Under the pieces are notes generated by a model. That model was not told where the DNA came from and did no database searches. It worked only from the letters and a program-made list of their open reading frames with translations. This document shows positions 1 through 8,466 of a stretch of 64,000 bases of DNA, one piece after another. This stretch comes from [Anoxybacillus] calidus. GTDB lineage: Bacteria; Bacillota; Bacilli; Bacillales; Anoxybacillaceae. The stretch covers positions 248,001 to 312,000 of the forward strand of contig NZ_JACDUU010000001.1 of assembly GCF_013760845.1 (NCBI RefSeq), written 5' to 3'. The translations under genes and the position numbers were made by a program. Position 1 is the first letter of the stretch; each line of letters starts with the position of its first letter.

Positions 1-1
1 G

Positions 2-250
2 CTATTTGATGAGCCGACGTCAGCGTTAGACCCAGAAATGGTAAAAGAAGTATTAGAAGTAATGAAGTCGCTTGCTCATACAGGAATGACGATGGCGATT
101 GTAACGCATGAAATGGGATTTGCCCGTGAAGTTGCTGATCGAGTGTTGTTTTTGGATGGGGGATTGCTTGTTGAAGACGCATCGCCAAGTGAATTTTTCT
201 CCGCTCCTAAAAGCAAACGGGCTCAAGAATTTCTTGAAAAGATGCTATAA
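2..250 (+). CDS. artM: Amino-acid ABC transporter ATP-binding protein, C-terminal part
   Basis: The gene runs in from the left edge; the last 82 residues are visible. They begin inside the Walker B / D-loop motif ([12 protein letters not shown]) and include the switch histidine in IVTHEMG. The ending ([18 protein letters not shown]) is typical of the GlnQ/ArtM ATPases that energise polar amino-acid uptake at the inner face of the membrane. The next genes match yqjA-yqjB-yqjC, which follow artM (arginine transporter) in B. subtilis. The symbol therefore rests on synteny, and substrate specificity cannot be read from this fragment. A strong terminator follows, so this should be the last gene of its operon. 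Confidence 0.85.
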   Translation, partial: LFDEPTSALDPEMVKEVLEVMKSLAHTGMTMAIVTHEMGFAREVADRVLFLDGGLLVEDASPSEFFSAPKSKRAQEFLEKML

Positions 251-263
251 TTATAATAAAGAT

Positions 264-295
264 AAAGATGATCTCTGATCATCTTTTATTTTTTT
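264..295 (+). terminator. Rho-independent terminator after artM
   Basis: Perfect 10-bp stem (AAAGATGATC / GATCATCTTT) with a 3-nt loop, followed by a T-rich run. It lies 13 bp after the artM stop codon. Confidence 0.85.
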
Positions 296-311
296 AATAG
301 GGGTTTTGGCT

Positions 312-1316
312 ATGTTTAAAATAGGCTATCGTACGGTAAAAACAGCGATTGGCACAGCTGTTTCGATAAGTTTAGCACAATATTTCGGACTACATAATTT
401 TGTATCAGCGGGCATTATTACAATTTTATGTATTCAAGTGACGAAAAAGAAATCGTTGCGAACCGCTTGGGCGCGCTTTTTAGCATGCATTACGGCGATG
501 GCATTTTCCTTTATCTTTTTTGAAGGAATCGGCTATTATCCGGTTTCCATTGCTTTGTTATTGCTTGTTTTTATTCCGACAACGGTGATGTTAAAGGCGA
601 CGGAAGGAATTGCCACGAGCTCTGTCATTCTTCTTCATTTTTATGCCGCCAAACAGTTTACTCTTAGTTTAATCATGAATGAGTTGTCATTAATTATTAT
701 CGGTATTGGTGTCGCTTTACTTGTCAATATGTACATGCCGAGTGTCGAGAAACAATTAAAAGAGTATCAACGGATTATTGAAGACTTATTTCGCATTATT
801 TTTAAGGAAATCGTTAAATATTTGCGGACGAATGAAAGTGACTGGGACGGTAAAGAACTGATGTTGACGGCAGATTTGCTGCAAAAAGCAAAAACGTTAG
901 CACTGCGAAATGTAGAAAATCGTTTATTAAGAAATGAAGATTATTATTATCGTTATTTTTGCATGCGCGAAAAGCAATTTGAGATTATTGAACGACTTTT
1001 ACCTCTTGTTACGTCCATCACGTATACGGTTGAGCAGCGAAATATTGTTGCTGATTTTATCGATGAATTGAGCGATGCGATTCATCCAGGGAATACGGCA
1101 GATAAATTTATTCAACAGCTTCGGGAAATGAAAAAGCGTTTTGAAGTGATGGAATTGCCAAAAACGCGGGAGGAATTTGAAGAAAGAGCCGCCCTTTTAC
1201 ATTTTGTTAAGGAAATGGAGCAATATTTAATTATTAAAAGTGGATTTAATACCTTATCTGAGAAGTCACCGACCTTCCTGCGAAAGAAATTCTTTCATAG
1301 GGTAAACAAAGGATAA
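312..1316 (+). CDS. yqjA: Aromatic acid exporter family (DUF939) membrane protein YqjA
   Basis: A 334-residue protein. The first ~140 residues hold several hydrophobic helices (for example around 20-60, 65-90 and 110-135); the rest is a charged, helical cytoplasmic domain. This is the layout of the DUF939/ArAE-like family, and the position after artM matches B. subtilis yqjA. Family members are proposed to export aromatic or other organic acids, but the substrate is not established. I chose the ATG at 312: the AGGGG ribosome site is 8 nt before it and too close to the in-frame TTG at 306. It stands alone between a terminator and a gap of about 65 bp before yqjB. Confidence 0.8.
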   Translation: MFKIGYRTVKTAIGTAVSISLAQYFGLHNFVSAGIITILCIQVTKKKSLRTAWARFLACITAMAFSFIFFEGIGYYPVSIALLLLVFIPTTVMLKATEGIATSSVILLHFYAAKQFTLSLIMNELSLIIIGIGVALLVNMYMPSVEKQLKEYQRIIEDLFRIIFKEIVKYLRTNESDWDGKELMLTADLLQKAKTLALRNVENRLLRNEDYYYRYFCMREKQFEIIERLLPLVTSITYTVEQRNIVADFIDELSDAIHPGNTADKFIQQLREMKKRFEVMELPKTREEFEERAALLHFVKEMEQYLIIKSGFNTLSEKSPTFLRKKFFHRVNKG

Positions 1317-1382
1317 TGGATGCTTAAATGTATGTAACAAAGCCTTTTGCTTACACTATTATAAAAAGCAAAGGGTGATTGT

Positions 1383-1883
1383 ATGCCTGTTTTGTTAGCG
1401 TTCATTGTAGCATTGACTTTTTCACCTTTATGGGGATTAGGGGTTAGCCATCCCTTTATCATTATCAATAAACAGACAAACGAACTCGCGTTTATTGATG
1501 ATGGAAAAATACAAACGGTTTATTCTGTGGCAACAGGATTAACGACCGAATTAACACCAGAAGGATTGTTTACCGTCACGGTCAAGGCAAAAAATCCTTA
1601 TTACCGAAAGAAGAATATTCCTGGCGGTGCACCGAATAATCCGCTGGGCAGCAGATGGATTGGATTTGATGCACATGGCACAGATGGGAGAATATATGGA
1701 ATTCATGGAACAAATGTGCCGCAATCGATCGGAAAGTATATGACAAACGGATGCGTGCGGCTTCAGAATGATCATGTAGAGGCATTATTTGAGAAGGTGC
1801 CGCTTGGAACGAACGTATTAATCGTACGGAGCGAACAATCTTTTGAAGAGATTGCCAAACAATACGGAGCGATAAAAAGGTGA
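1383..1883 (+). CDS. yqjB: L,D-transpeptidase (YkuD domain), YqjB-like
   Basis: A 166-residue protein with an N-terminal hydrophobic segment (about 1-22, signal peptide or anchor) and a YkuD catalytic domain. The signature is present as GIHGT (His108) and TNGCVRLQN (Cys124 nucleophile, Arg126). Such enzymes form 3-3 peptidoglycan cross-links or attach proteins to the wall, outside the membrane. Thr replaces the usual Ser/His before Asn-Gly-Cys. It is about the usual length for a minimal enzyme without a LysM domain. An AAGGGTGA ribosome site precedes the ATG. The symbol is by synteny with B. subtilis; the enzyme class is clear from the motif. Confidence 0.85.
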   Translation: MPVLLAFIVALTFSPLWGLGVSHPFIIINKQTNELAFIDDGKIQTVYSVATGLTTELTPEGLFTVTVKAKNPYYRKKNIPGGAPNNPLGSRWIGFDAHGTDGRIYGIHGTNVPQSIGKYMTNGCVRLQNDHVEALFEKVPLGTNVLIVRSEQSFEEIAKQYGAIKR

Positions 1884-1908
1884 CGAACAAAGGTCACCTT
1901 TTTTATAT
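1875..1908 (+). terminator. Bidirectional terminator yqjB / prli42
   Basis: 10-bp stem AAAAGGTGAC / GTCACCTTTT with an 8-nt loop. The stem starts inside the end of yqjB. A and T runs on both sides allow termination from both strands. Confidence 0.8.
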
Positions 1909-1938
1909 AGAATTCGTGTTTTGAACTCGAGTCAGGGA

Positions 1939-2037
1939 TTACAGCCACACGCTTAAGCCTGTTAGTACAGTCGTTAACAACATCGAAGCAAGCATTAAGT
2001 ACACAATAATTTTTTGTGTTTTTTTACGGGACATCAT
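1939..2037 (-). CDS. prli42: Prli42-like single-pass membrane microprotein
   Basis: A 32-residue reverse-strand gene. It starts MMSRKKTQKI and continues as one hydrophobic helix (about 10-32) rich in Leu, Met and Thr, ending LSVWL. The short basic N-terminus plus single helix with an LTG motif matches the Prli42 family. In Listeria the founding member anchors the stressosome to the membrane; whether that role holds here is unknown. A GGGAGG ribosome site lies just upstream, and either of two adjacent ATG codons could start it (the second gives 31 residues, the common family length). It is convergent with yqjB and divergent from the epimerase gene. Confidence 0.75.
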   Translation of the reverse strand: MMSRKKTQKIIVYLMLASMLLTTVLTGLSVWL

Positions 2038-2253
2038 TCTTCCCTCCCATATCTAATGTTGCATTTTCATTTTAGCGCCATTTTTGAAATGGGACAAGCG
2101 AGGAAAATAACGAAACATGCAAAATGAAATATCGGAATTGATGAAATTTATAAAATGTTGCAGGAATTTTTGTCGAAATGGCGAAAATCATTAATGTTAC
2201 ACTGTATCCGTTTTCAACGTGATGATTAGTTTGCAGCAAAGGGGATAGGGGAA

Positions 2254-2676
2254 ATGGAAGTCAAAAAAATTGACCATATTGGAATTGCGGTAAAGTCGAT
2301 TGAAGAATCTCTTCCATATTATGTCGAAACGTTACGACTAGAGTTGTTAGGTATGGAAGAAGTGGAGTCTGAAAAAGTAAAAGTAGCATTTTTGAAAATT
2401 GGTGAATCGAAAATCGAATTGTTAGAGCCGATTTCGCCTGACAGCGCCATTGCGAAATTCATTGAAAAGCGCGGTGAGGGTATTCATCATATTGCGCTAG
2501 GAGTGGACGACATTCAAGGTCGTATTGATGAACTGAAAACAAAAGGAATTCGCATGATTCATGAAACGCCAAAAATTGGGGCGGGAGGAAATCTTGTTGC
2601 ATTTATGCATCCGAAATCAACTGGTGGCGTGCTTTATGAACTTTGCCAAAAACCAGGTGCGGAGGTGCATAAATAA
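2254..2676 (+). CDS. mce: Methylmalonyl-CoA epimerase (VOC family)
   Basis: A 140-residue vicinal-oxygen-chelate protein with two beta-alpha-beta-beta-beta modules. Likely metal ligands are His8 (DHIGIAV), His78 (GIHHIAL) and Glu129 (VLYEL). Length and sequence fit methylmalonyl-CoA epimerase, which interconverts the R and S forms of methylmalonyl-CoA in propionyl-CoA metabolism. Its stop codon overlaps the start of the next gene by one base (TAATG), so the two are translationally coupled. This pairing with a carboxyltransferase corresponds to B. subtilis yqjC-yqjD. A mutase is not in the window. Confidence 0.88.
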   Translation: MEVKKIDHIGIAVKSIEESLPYYVETLRLELLGMEEVESEKVKVAFLKIGESKIELLEPISPDSAIAKFIEKRGEGIHHIALGVDDIQGRIDELKTKGIRMIHETPKIGAGGNLVAFMHPKSTGGVLYELCQKPGAEVHK

Positions 2677-4226
2677 TGGCAGACATGTACGACAAAATTC
2701 ACGAGTTATATGACCGGCGTAGAGAAATCGAACTTGGCGGCGGCGATGATAAAATTGAGAAACAGCATGCTAAAGGAAAGCTGACAGCACGCGAACGGAT
2801 TGACTTGCTTGTTGACGAAGGAACGTTTGTTGAATTGAATCCGTTTATCGAGCATCGCTGTACGGATTTCGGTTTAGAAGGAAAAAAAGGTCCGGGCGAT
2901 GGTGTTGTCACAGGATACGGCAAAGTGAATGGGCGAACAGTCTTTTTATTTTCTCAAGATTTTACGGTATTCGGCGGAGCGTTAGGGGAAATGCATGCAA
3001 AAAAAATTGCCAATGTCATGGATTTGGCAGTTAAAACAGGTGCACCGATTATCGGCTTAAACGATTCCGGTGGGGCGAGAATCCAAGAAGGTGTGCTCTC
3101 TTTGGACGGTTATGGACATATTTTTTACCGCAACTCGATTTATTCGGGAGTTGTTCCGCAAATTTCTGTAATTATGGGACCGTGTGCGGGCGGAGCTGTT
3201 TACTCGCCAGCGATTACCGATTTTGTCTTCATGGTGGAAAAGACGAGCCAAATGTTTATTACTGGTCCGAAAGTGATCGAAGCGGTAACCGGGGAAAAAA
3301 TTAGCGCGGAGGATTTAGGGGGAGCTCGTGTACACAATACAATTAGCGGTAATGCGCATTTCTCAGGAGCGACCGAGGAGGAAGTCCTTGCTCAAGTGCG
3401 CCAATTGTTAAGCTATCTGCCGCAAAACTGCCAAGAGAAGCCACCGGTGGGACCAGTTCCGGATGAAGATGACTATCGTCCGGATTTAGCGGATACGATT
3501 CCGATTGATGCAGTGCGTCCATATGATGTCCGCAAAGTGATTTTGCAGGTGGTTGATGAAAGTTCCTTTATGGAAGTGCAAAAAGACTTCGCAAAAAATA
3601 TTGTCATCGGATTTGCGCGAATAAAAGGAGAAGTTATCGGACTTGTTTGCAATCAGCCGAAATTTATGGCTGGAGGACTTGATATTGATTCTTCTGATAA
3701 GGCGGCTCGTTTTATCCGCTTCTGTGATTCATTTAATATTCCAATTATTACATTTGAAGATGTAACAGGCTTCTTTCCTGGTGTTAAGCAGGAGCACGGT
3801 GGAATCATTCGTCACGGGGCAAAAATTTTATATGCTTACTCAGAAGCAACGGTGCCGAAATTGACGGTGATTTTGCGCAAAGCATACGGCGGTGCATATG
3901 TGGCGCTGAACAGTAAGTCAATTGGCGCGGACGTTGTGTATGCATGGCCAAATGCGGAAATTGCCGTAATGGGACCTCAAGGGGCGGCAAACATTATCTT
4001 CGCCAGCGAGATTGAAAAGAGCGCCAATCCTGAAGAAACGCGGACGCAAAAGATTGAAGAGTATCGCCAAAAATTCGCCAACCCATACGTCGCGGCGAAA
4101 TACGGCATGGTCGATGATGTCATTGATCCACGTGAAACAAGAATCAAAATTATTCAAGCGCTCGAGATGCTGCGTGATAAACATGAGGAGCGCCCGAAGC
4201 GAAAACACGGAAATATTCCGTTATAA
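2676..4226 (+). CDS. yqjD: Acyl-CoA carboxylase carboxyltransferase subunit (propionyl/methylmalonyl-CoA type)
   Basis: A 516-residue carboxyltransferase with two crotonase-like halves. The N-terminal half contains KGKLTARERIDLL and the oxyanion-hole region GGARIQEGV; the C-terminal half contains FFPGVKQEHGGIIRHGAK and AYGGAYVALNS. This is the propionyl-CoA carboxylase beta / methylmalonyl-CoA decarboxylase alpha family, which moves carboxyl groups between biotin and acyl-CoA. No biotin carrier or biotin carboxylase lies next to it, so the direction of the reaction is not resolved. Coupling to the epimerase gene indicates a role in propionate or branched-chain amino-acid breakdown. A bidirectional terminator follows. 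Confidence 0.87.
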   Translation: MADMYDKIHELYDRRREIELGGGDDKIEKQHAKGKLTARERIDLLVDEGTFVELNPFIEHRCTDFGLEGKKGPGDGVVTGYGKVNGRTVFLFSQDFTVFGGALGEMHAKKIANVMDLAVKTGAPIIGLNDSGGARIQEGVLSLDGYGHIFYRNSIYSGVVPQISVIMGPCAGGAVYSPAITDFVFMVEKTSQMFITGPKVIEAVTGEKISAEDLGGARVHNTISGNAHFSGATEEEVLAQVRQLLSYLPQNCQEKPPVGPVPDEDDYRPDLADTIPIDAVRPYDVRKVILQVVDESSFMEVQKDFAKNIVIGFARIKGEVIGLVCNQPKFMAGGLDIDSSDKAARFIRFCDSFNIPIITFEDVTGFFPGVKQEHGGIIRHGAKILYAYSEATVPKLTVILRKAYGGAYVALNSKSIGADVVYAWPNAEIAVMGPQGAANIIFASEIEKSANPEETRTQKIEEYRQKFANPYVAAKYGMVDDVIDPRETRIKIIQALEMLRDKHEERPKRKHGNIPL

Positions 4227-4230
4227 ACAA

Positions 4231-4265
4231 AAGAGATGCCGATGATTTTCGGCATCTCTTTTTTC
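4231..4265 (+). terminator. Terminator between yqjD and the PepSY gene
   Basis: Perfect 12-bp stem AAGAGATGCCGA / TCGGCATCTCTT with a 6-nt loop and a T run. It lies between convergent genes and can serve both. Confidence 0.88.
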
Positions 4266-4306
4266 ATACCATCAGGACTGTAGAATACAGAAAATGTTGA
4301 AAAAAC

Positions 4307-5674
4307 TTAAGAAAGCCAAAGCTGCAACTTTGGAATCCGTTTTACAATCAGCCAATCGACCAAAAACACAATCATTAAGGATAGCCCGACTAAAGGCATC
4401 ATTACCCCAAATACAACCATGATCGCTGCAACGATTCTCATTGTTTTTTTGTTTTCAGGAAGAGGTGGAGTGCCTAGTTTTCGTTGAGGACGACGTTTCC
4501 ACCACATAACAACACCGCTATAGGCGATCATGACTAAACCTAAGCATGTGATGAGCCCAATCATTTGGTTGACAAGACCAAAGTAGCGACCTTCATGAAG
4601 AGCAATTCCGATTTCAATCATTTTCGCCATCCACCCATAATCTTTAAAGCGTAAGTCGGCTAAAACTTTACCGCTGTATTGATCGATATGAAGAGTGGCT
4701 TGATCTTGAGGTAAAGTTGGAAAAACAGAAACGGTATATACTCCTTTTTCTCCTTCTGGAAAGTTCACTTCAAATCCAGGATATACGTTTCTTTCCTTAG
4801 CAATGTCAATCACTTGCTCAAGCGAAATGGTAGATGTTCCGTTTTGTTTTGATTGAGGTACAGGCATATTTTTAGCGGCCCAAGGTACTTTTGCTACGGA
4901 TTTTGTTGGTACAACAGATTCTGGAATATCATCCCATAATCCGGACGGATATCCCGACTGAGTAGCGGTAGCTATACGATTTATTTTGTCACCGATGAAT
5001 TCAGCCCAAGGCAGACCTGTTACAATCAGCAATAAAATAAATACGGAAAGCCAAATTCCTAGCATAGAGTGAATATCTTTCCACATGATCCGTTTTCCTT
5101 GTTTAAAGCGAATTTTTAAAATTCCGTATAAAGAATTACCGCGCGGCCACCATAAGTATAGACCTGTTACTAAAAGAATAACAGCCCAGCAAGCGGCTAA
5201 TTCGACTAAGCGATCTCCTATGGTGCCAGTCATCAATTCTCCATGAATTTTAACGATCACATTCATGAACTCACTTTGATCTTTTAATTTGCCAAGAAGC
5301 TGTCCGTTGTAAGGGTTGATAAAGACCGTATATGCTTCGCTGTCTTGTACAATGCCCACTTCTGTTGAGCGATTGGGAGCATCACTTGGTCTGTATCGGG
5401 TAATGGTCGCATTTGGATAATGATCTACTACTTTTTTGACTAATTCACTTGGCGATAATTCATGTTTTCCTTGCTCAATATAGTAGTAGTCTTTATATAA
5501 AAATGATTCAATTTGTGGTTTAAAAAGATATATCGCTCCGGTGATCGCTAACATTATTAAGAATGGAGCAAAGATAATTCCAGCATAAAAATGCCATCGC
5601 CACATGGCTTTATACATATCTTTATATATCGACTCTTTCATTGCTGTTCCATTGTTGGTGTACGATGATTCCAT
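4307..5674 (-). CDS. PepSY-associated transmembrane protein
   Basis: A 455-residue membrane protein. Helices lie near 25-52 (starting WRWHFYAGII), about 160-180, 205-230, 350-385 and 405-440, with two extracytoplasmic PepSY-type segments between them (around 60-110 and 275-330). This is the PepSY-TM family, often linked to iron uptake or reductase systems; conserved histidines such as WHFYAG and ALHEGRYFG could bind haem or metal, which is inference. It has its own GAGGGGGC ribosome site and a TATAAT-like hexamer about 45 bp upstream of the start. The gene interrupts the B. subtilis-like order between yqjD and yqjE, so it looks like an accessory insertion. Confidence 0.78.
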   Translation of the reverse strand: MESSYTNNGTAMKESIYKDMYKAMWRWHFYAGIIFAPFLIMLAITGAIYLFKPQIESFLYKDYYYIEQGKHELSPSELVKKVVDHYPNATITRYRPSDAPNRSTEVGIVQDSEAYTVFINPYNGQLLGKLKDQSEFMNVIVKIHGELMTGTIGDRLVELAACWAVILLVTGLYLWWPRGNSLYGILKIRFKQGKRIMWKDIHSMLGIWLSVFILLLIVTGLPWAEFIGDKINRIATATQSGYPSGLWDDIPESVVPTKSVAKVPWAAKNMPVPQSKQNGTSTISLEQVIDIAKERNVYPGFEVNFPEGEKGVYTVSVFPTLPQDQATLHIDQYSGKVLADLRFKDYGWMAKMIEIGIALHEGRYFGLVNQMIGLITCLGLVMIAYSGVVMWWKRRPQRKLGTPPLPENKKTMRIVAAIMVVFGVMMPLVGLSLMIVFLVDWLIVKRIPKLQLWLS

Positions 5675-5912
5675 GAAACGAAGCCCCCTCTAAACTGTAA
5701 TGCGTATCGACTTTGTTATTATAAAAAGAGATTGTGAAATTTATATGATGTTTTTAAGAAAAATAAGTGTAGCGAGGATTTAGTTGCTTCTGTGCTATTT
5801 ATTTTTGTTTTACCACTTTTCTGTAAAAGTTTTGGTGTTTGGTGTATGACAGGTGACGATCTATCGTGTATACTTTTTTTGAGTACATACATAAATAGGA
5901 GGCCTTGTTTCG

Positions 5913-7031
5913 ATGATTAACGAGCAACGTTTAGTTGATGAATTTTTAGAGCTTGTACAAATTGATTCAGAAACGAAACATGAAGGCGAAATTGCCAAAG
6001 TATTGAAACAAAAATTCGAGGCGCTCGGCTTGCATGTCATCGAGGATGATACGATGGCGCAAACCGGACATGGTGCTGGAAATTTGATTTGTACGTTAGA
6101 AGCAACAAAAGAAGGCGTTGATCCAATTTATTTTACGTCCCATATGGACACGGTTGTTCCTGGTAAAGGCGTAAAGCCTTCCATTAAAGACGGTTACATC
6201 GTGACGGATGGAACAACAATTTTAGGCGCCGATGACAAAGCAGGTTTAGCAGCGATGCTGGAAGCGATTCGCGTGTTAAAAGAGCAAAATATTGCGCACG
6301 GCACGATTCAATTTATTATTACAGTTGGCGAGGAATCTGGTCTTGTTGGGGCGAAAGCATTAGACCCATCTCTTATTAAAGCGAAATTCGGCTATGCGTT
6401 AGACAGCGACGGTAAAGTCGGAAATATTGTTGTCGCAGCGCCAACGCAAGCAAAAATTAAAGCGGTGATTCACGGAAAAACCGCGCATGCTGGTGTGGCA
6501 CCAGAAAAAGGTGTTTCTGCGATTACGATTGCTGCTAAAGCGATTTCCCAAATGCCACTTGGCCGCATCGATGAAGAAACAACAGCGAACATCGGCCGCT
6601 TTGAAGGTGGTACGCAAACAAACATCGTTTGCGATCGCGTTGATATTTTAGCAGAAGCTCGTTCATTAGTTCCGGAAAAAATGGAAGCGCAAGTCGCGAA
6701 AATGAAAGAAGCATTTGAAACCGTTGCCAAGGAAATGGGCGGACGTGCGGAAGTAGACGTTCAAGTAATGTACCCAGGCTTTAAGTTTGCGGATGGTGAT
6801 CACGTAGTGGAAATCGCTAAGCGCGCTGCGGAAAAAATTGGCCGTCCGTGCGAACTGCTCCATAGCGGCGGCGGAAGCGATGCCAATGTCATTGCTGGAT
6901 TTGGTATTCCAACTGTCAATTTAGCAGTTGGTTATGAGGAAATTCATACAACAAACGAGCGCATGCCAATTGAAGAATTGGTGAAAGTGGCGGAAATGGT
7001 TGTTGCGATTGTTGAAGAAGTTGCGAAATAA
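5913..7031 (+). CDS. yqjE: M20/M42-type dizinc peptidase, PepT-like (YqjE)
   Basis: A 372-residue cytoplasmic metallopeptidase. Metal-site motifs are in order: TSHMDTV (His77, Asp79), GADDKAG (Asp107), the catalytic pair GEESG (Glu140/Glu141) and a C-terminal GGGSDAN. A dimerisation-type insert occupies about 175-285. The sequence is tripeptidase-T-like, and the position matches B. subtilis yqjE. It probably trims small peptides; the exact substrate is unknown. An AGGAGG site sits 10 bp before the ATG. A repeat-derived hairpin follows the stop. Confidence 0.85.
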   Translation: MINEQRLVDEFLELVQIDSETKHEGEIAKVLKQKFEALGLHVIEDDTMAQTGHGAGNLICTLEATKEGVDPIYFTSHMDTVVPGKGVKPSIKDGYIVTDGTTILGADDKAGLAAMLEAIRVLKEQNIAHGTIQFIITVGEESGLVGAKALDPSLIKAKFGYALDSDGKVGNIVVAAPTQAKIKAVIHGKTAHAGVAPEKGVSAITIAAKAISQMPLGRIDEETTANIGRFEGGTQTNIVCDRVDILAEARSLVPEKMEAQVAKMKEAFETVAKEMGGRAEVDVQVMYPGFKFADGDHVVEIAKRAAEKIGRPCELLHSGGGSDANVIAGFGIPTVNLAVGYEEIHTTNERMPIEELVKVAEMVVAIVEEVAK

Positions 7032-7045
7032 AAGGTCATTCGCAA

Positions 7046-7166
7046 AGGAGGCTAACCTATAGTGTCTGACCTCACGTGCATTTCACAATATATTGTTCAT
7101 TGATCCAATGTGATGTGTTATATATTGTGTTGTGGGGGGCTGACATTTGCTTGGGGCAGCCTCTTT
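7046..7166. repeat. Dispersed ~90-120 bp palindromic repeat, copy 1
   Basis: Intergenic element with outer arms AGGAGGCT / AGCCTCTT and inner arms CACAATATAT / ATATATTGTG, and a GTCTGAC motif inside. It ends in a T run and may double as the yqjE terminator. It shares arm sequences with the copies at 20383, 27087, 42010, 47851 and 55919. Confidence 0.6.
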
Positions 7167-7237
7167 TTTCTTGCAAAATAAGGAAATTTGAAATATATAG
7201 TATGTATATACTACAGTAAGTGAAGGAGCAATAGAAG

Positions 7238-7702
7238 ATGAAACTAAATAAAGTAGTTGTTTGTCAAATCGCCAACGAACAATATGGCATTCCGGTTGAG
7301 AACGTAATTTCCATTGAAAAAATGAGCACACCGACTGTCATTCCGCAAATGCCTGATTACATGGTCGGAGTAGTGCGCATTCGCGGTGAATTAGTGCCGG
7401 TGTTAGATACAATGAAAATATTGTATAATCAACCATTCCAAGAAAATGACAAAACGCGAATGATCGTCGTGATTACCGAAGATATTTCCGTTGCCTTAAT
7501 TGTCGATGATGCGAAGGAGATTATTGATATACCTTCCGAGTCGATTAAACAAGTAAATATGTTGGCTTATCGCCAAACGCCATATTTCATTGGAATTGCC
7601 AGCCTGCCTGAACGCCTAATTACATTAGTTGAACCGAATCGACTATTTGAAAGTTTAGCGGGTGTAAAAGCGATTAAAGAACACATTCAAAGCCACCAAT
7701 AA
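7238..7702 (+). CDS. Orphan CheW-domain chemotaxis adaptor
   Basis: A 154-residue protein made of a single CheW domain (about 4-140), with hallmark strands such as YGIPVENVISIEKM, GVVRIRGELVPVLDT and a C-terminal LITLVEPNRLFE. CheW adaptors link chemoreceptors to the CheA kinase at the inner membrane. No other chemotaxis gene is nearby, so this is an orphan copy outside the main fla/che operon. The size matches CheW rather than CheV, since no receiver domain is present. A GAAGGAGCA-type ribosome site precedes the ATG. A short hairpin overlaps the stop codon. Confidence 0.85.
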   Translation: MKLNKVVVCQIANEQYGIPVENVISIEKMSTPTVIPQMPDYMVGVVRIRGELVPVLDTMKILYNQPFQENDKTRMIVVITEDISVALIVDDAKEIIDIPSESIKQVNMLAYRQTPYFIGIASLPERLITLVEPNRLFESLAGVKAIKEHIQSHQ

Positions 7703-7716
7703 AGGTGGTTTTCTTT
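7692..7716 (+). terminator. Terminator at the end of the CheW gene
   Basis: Stem CCACC / GGTGG with a 6-nt loop, followed by TTTTCTTT. It begins within the last codons of the gene. Confidence 0.65.
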
Positions 7717-8099
7717 ATAGGATAATATAATGCAGGAACAGATGAAGGTGTTAAAAAGAATATGTGAAATGGAACGAAGAACGAAAAGTCATTCTCTCGA
7801 ACCGTTTATGACTAGTGATATAATTCCGAAATAAAATCAGCACAATTAAACGTTGCATAAGAGGATTAGCGACGATGAATTTCGATATTGTGCAATGATG
7901 ATTGAAAAGCATTTAGGTGATTGTCAGGAGTGTGCGAAGTAAGTTTTGGTATACGAATAAGAATTTATAGAAATGGGATTACATAAAAGAGTAATGATTT
8001 TACTAATGTGTTAACTTTTACAGCTAATGATTTAAAAAATTAGGACCAACTTAAATGATGTACCCTACATTATAACATCATTTAAGGAGGAGCCTTTGT
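7717..8099. other. Gene-poor intergenic stretch
   Basis: About 380 bp, AT-rich, with many stop codons in all frames. A 34-codon frame at 7730-7834 lacks a good ribosome site. A fragment near 7897 reads MIEKHLGDCQECAK and stops, which looks like the zinc-ligand tail of a decayed gene. Nothing else is supported. The last 20 bp hold the strong ribosome site of the next gene. Confidence 0.4.
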
Positions 8100-8336
8100 A
8101 TGACAGTGATCAATCAAGTTCAGCAGACATTAGCCGGTTTAAAAAGCGCTCAAGCAAGTTTTGAAACGTTTGCTTTACAGACAGAGAATCAACAGGCAAA
8201 ACAAACTTATCAACAAGCTGCACAGCAAGCGCAACAACTTGTTGACATGGTAAACCAACGTTTACAACAAATTCAGCAAGAGGAACCACAGTATAGTCAA
8301 AATCAGCAACAACAGCAACAAAAGCAAAAGAAGTAA
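8100..8336 (+). CDS. DUF1657 small spore-associated protein
   Basis: A 78-residue, Gln-rich helical protein (TVINQVQQTLAGLKSAQASF at the N-terminus, a poly-Gln/Lys tail). The first 65 residues match the DUF1657 pattern: QTLA.LK.AQAS.ETFALQT, then a block ending QQIQQEEPQY. DUF1657 genes are often found with the second, mobile type of spoVA operon in spore formers; here the gene stands alone. Its biochemical role is unknown. A strong AAGGAGGAG ribosome site precedes the ATG and a terminator follows directly. Confidence 0.8.
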   Translation: MTVINQVQQTLAGLKSAQASFETFALQTENQQAKQTYQQAAQQAQQLVDMVNQRLQQIQQEEPQYSQNQQQQQQKQKK

Positions 8337-8344
8337 CGAATCAT

Positions 8345-8376
8345 AATACCCGCCAACTAAGCGGCGGGTATTATTA
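8345..8376 (+). terminator. Terminator after the DUF1657 gene
   Basis: Perfect 10-bp GC-rich stem AATACCCGCC / GGCGGGTATT with an 8-nt loop. The T tract is weak. Confidence 0.7.
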
Positions 8377-8466
8377 ATTGCCATATTGTTTGTTTCCTTT
8401 ACCCGGATATTGGTTAATATAAATGATGAAAATGCTTTATGATACACAAACAACAATAGGTAAAGG

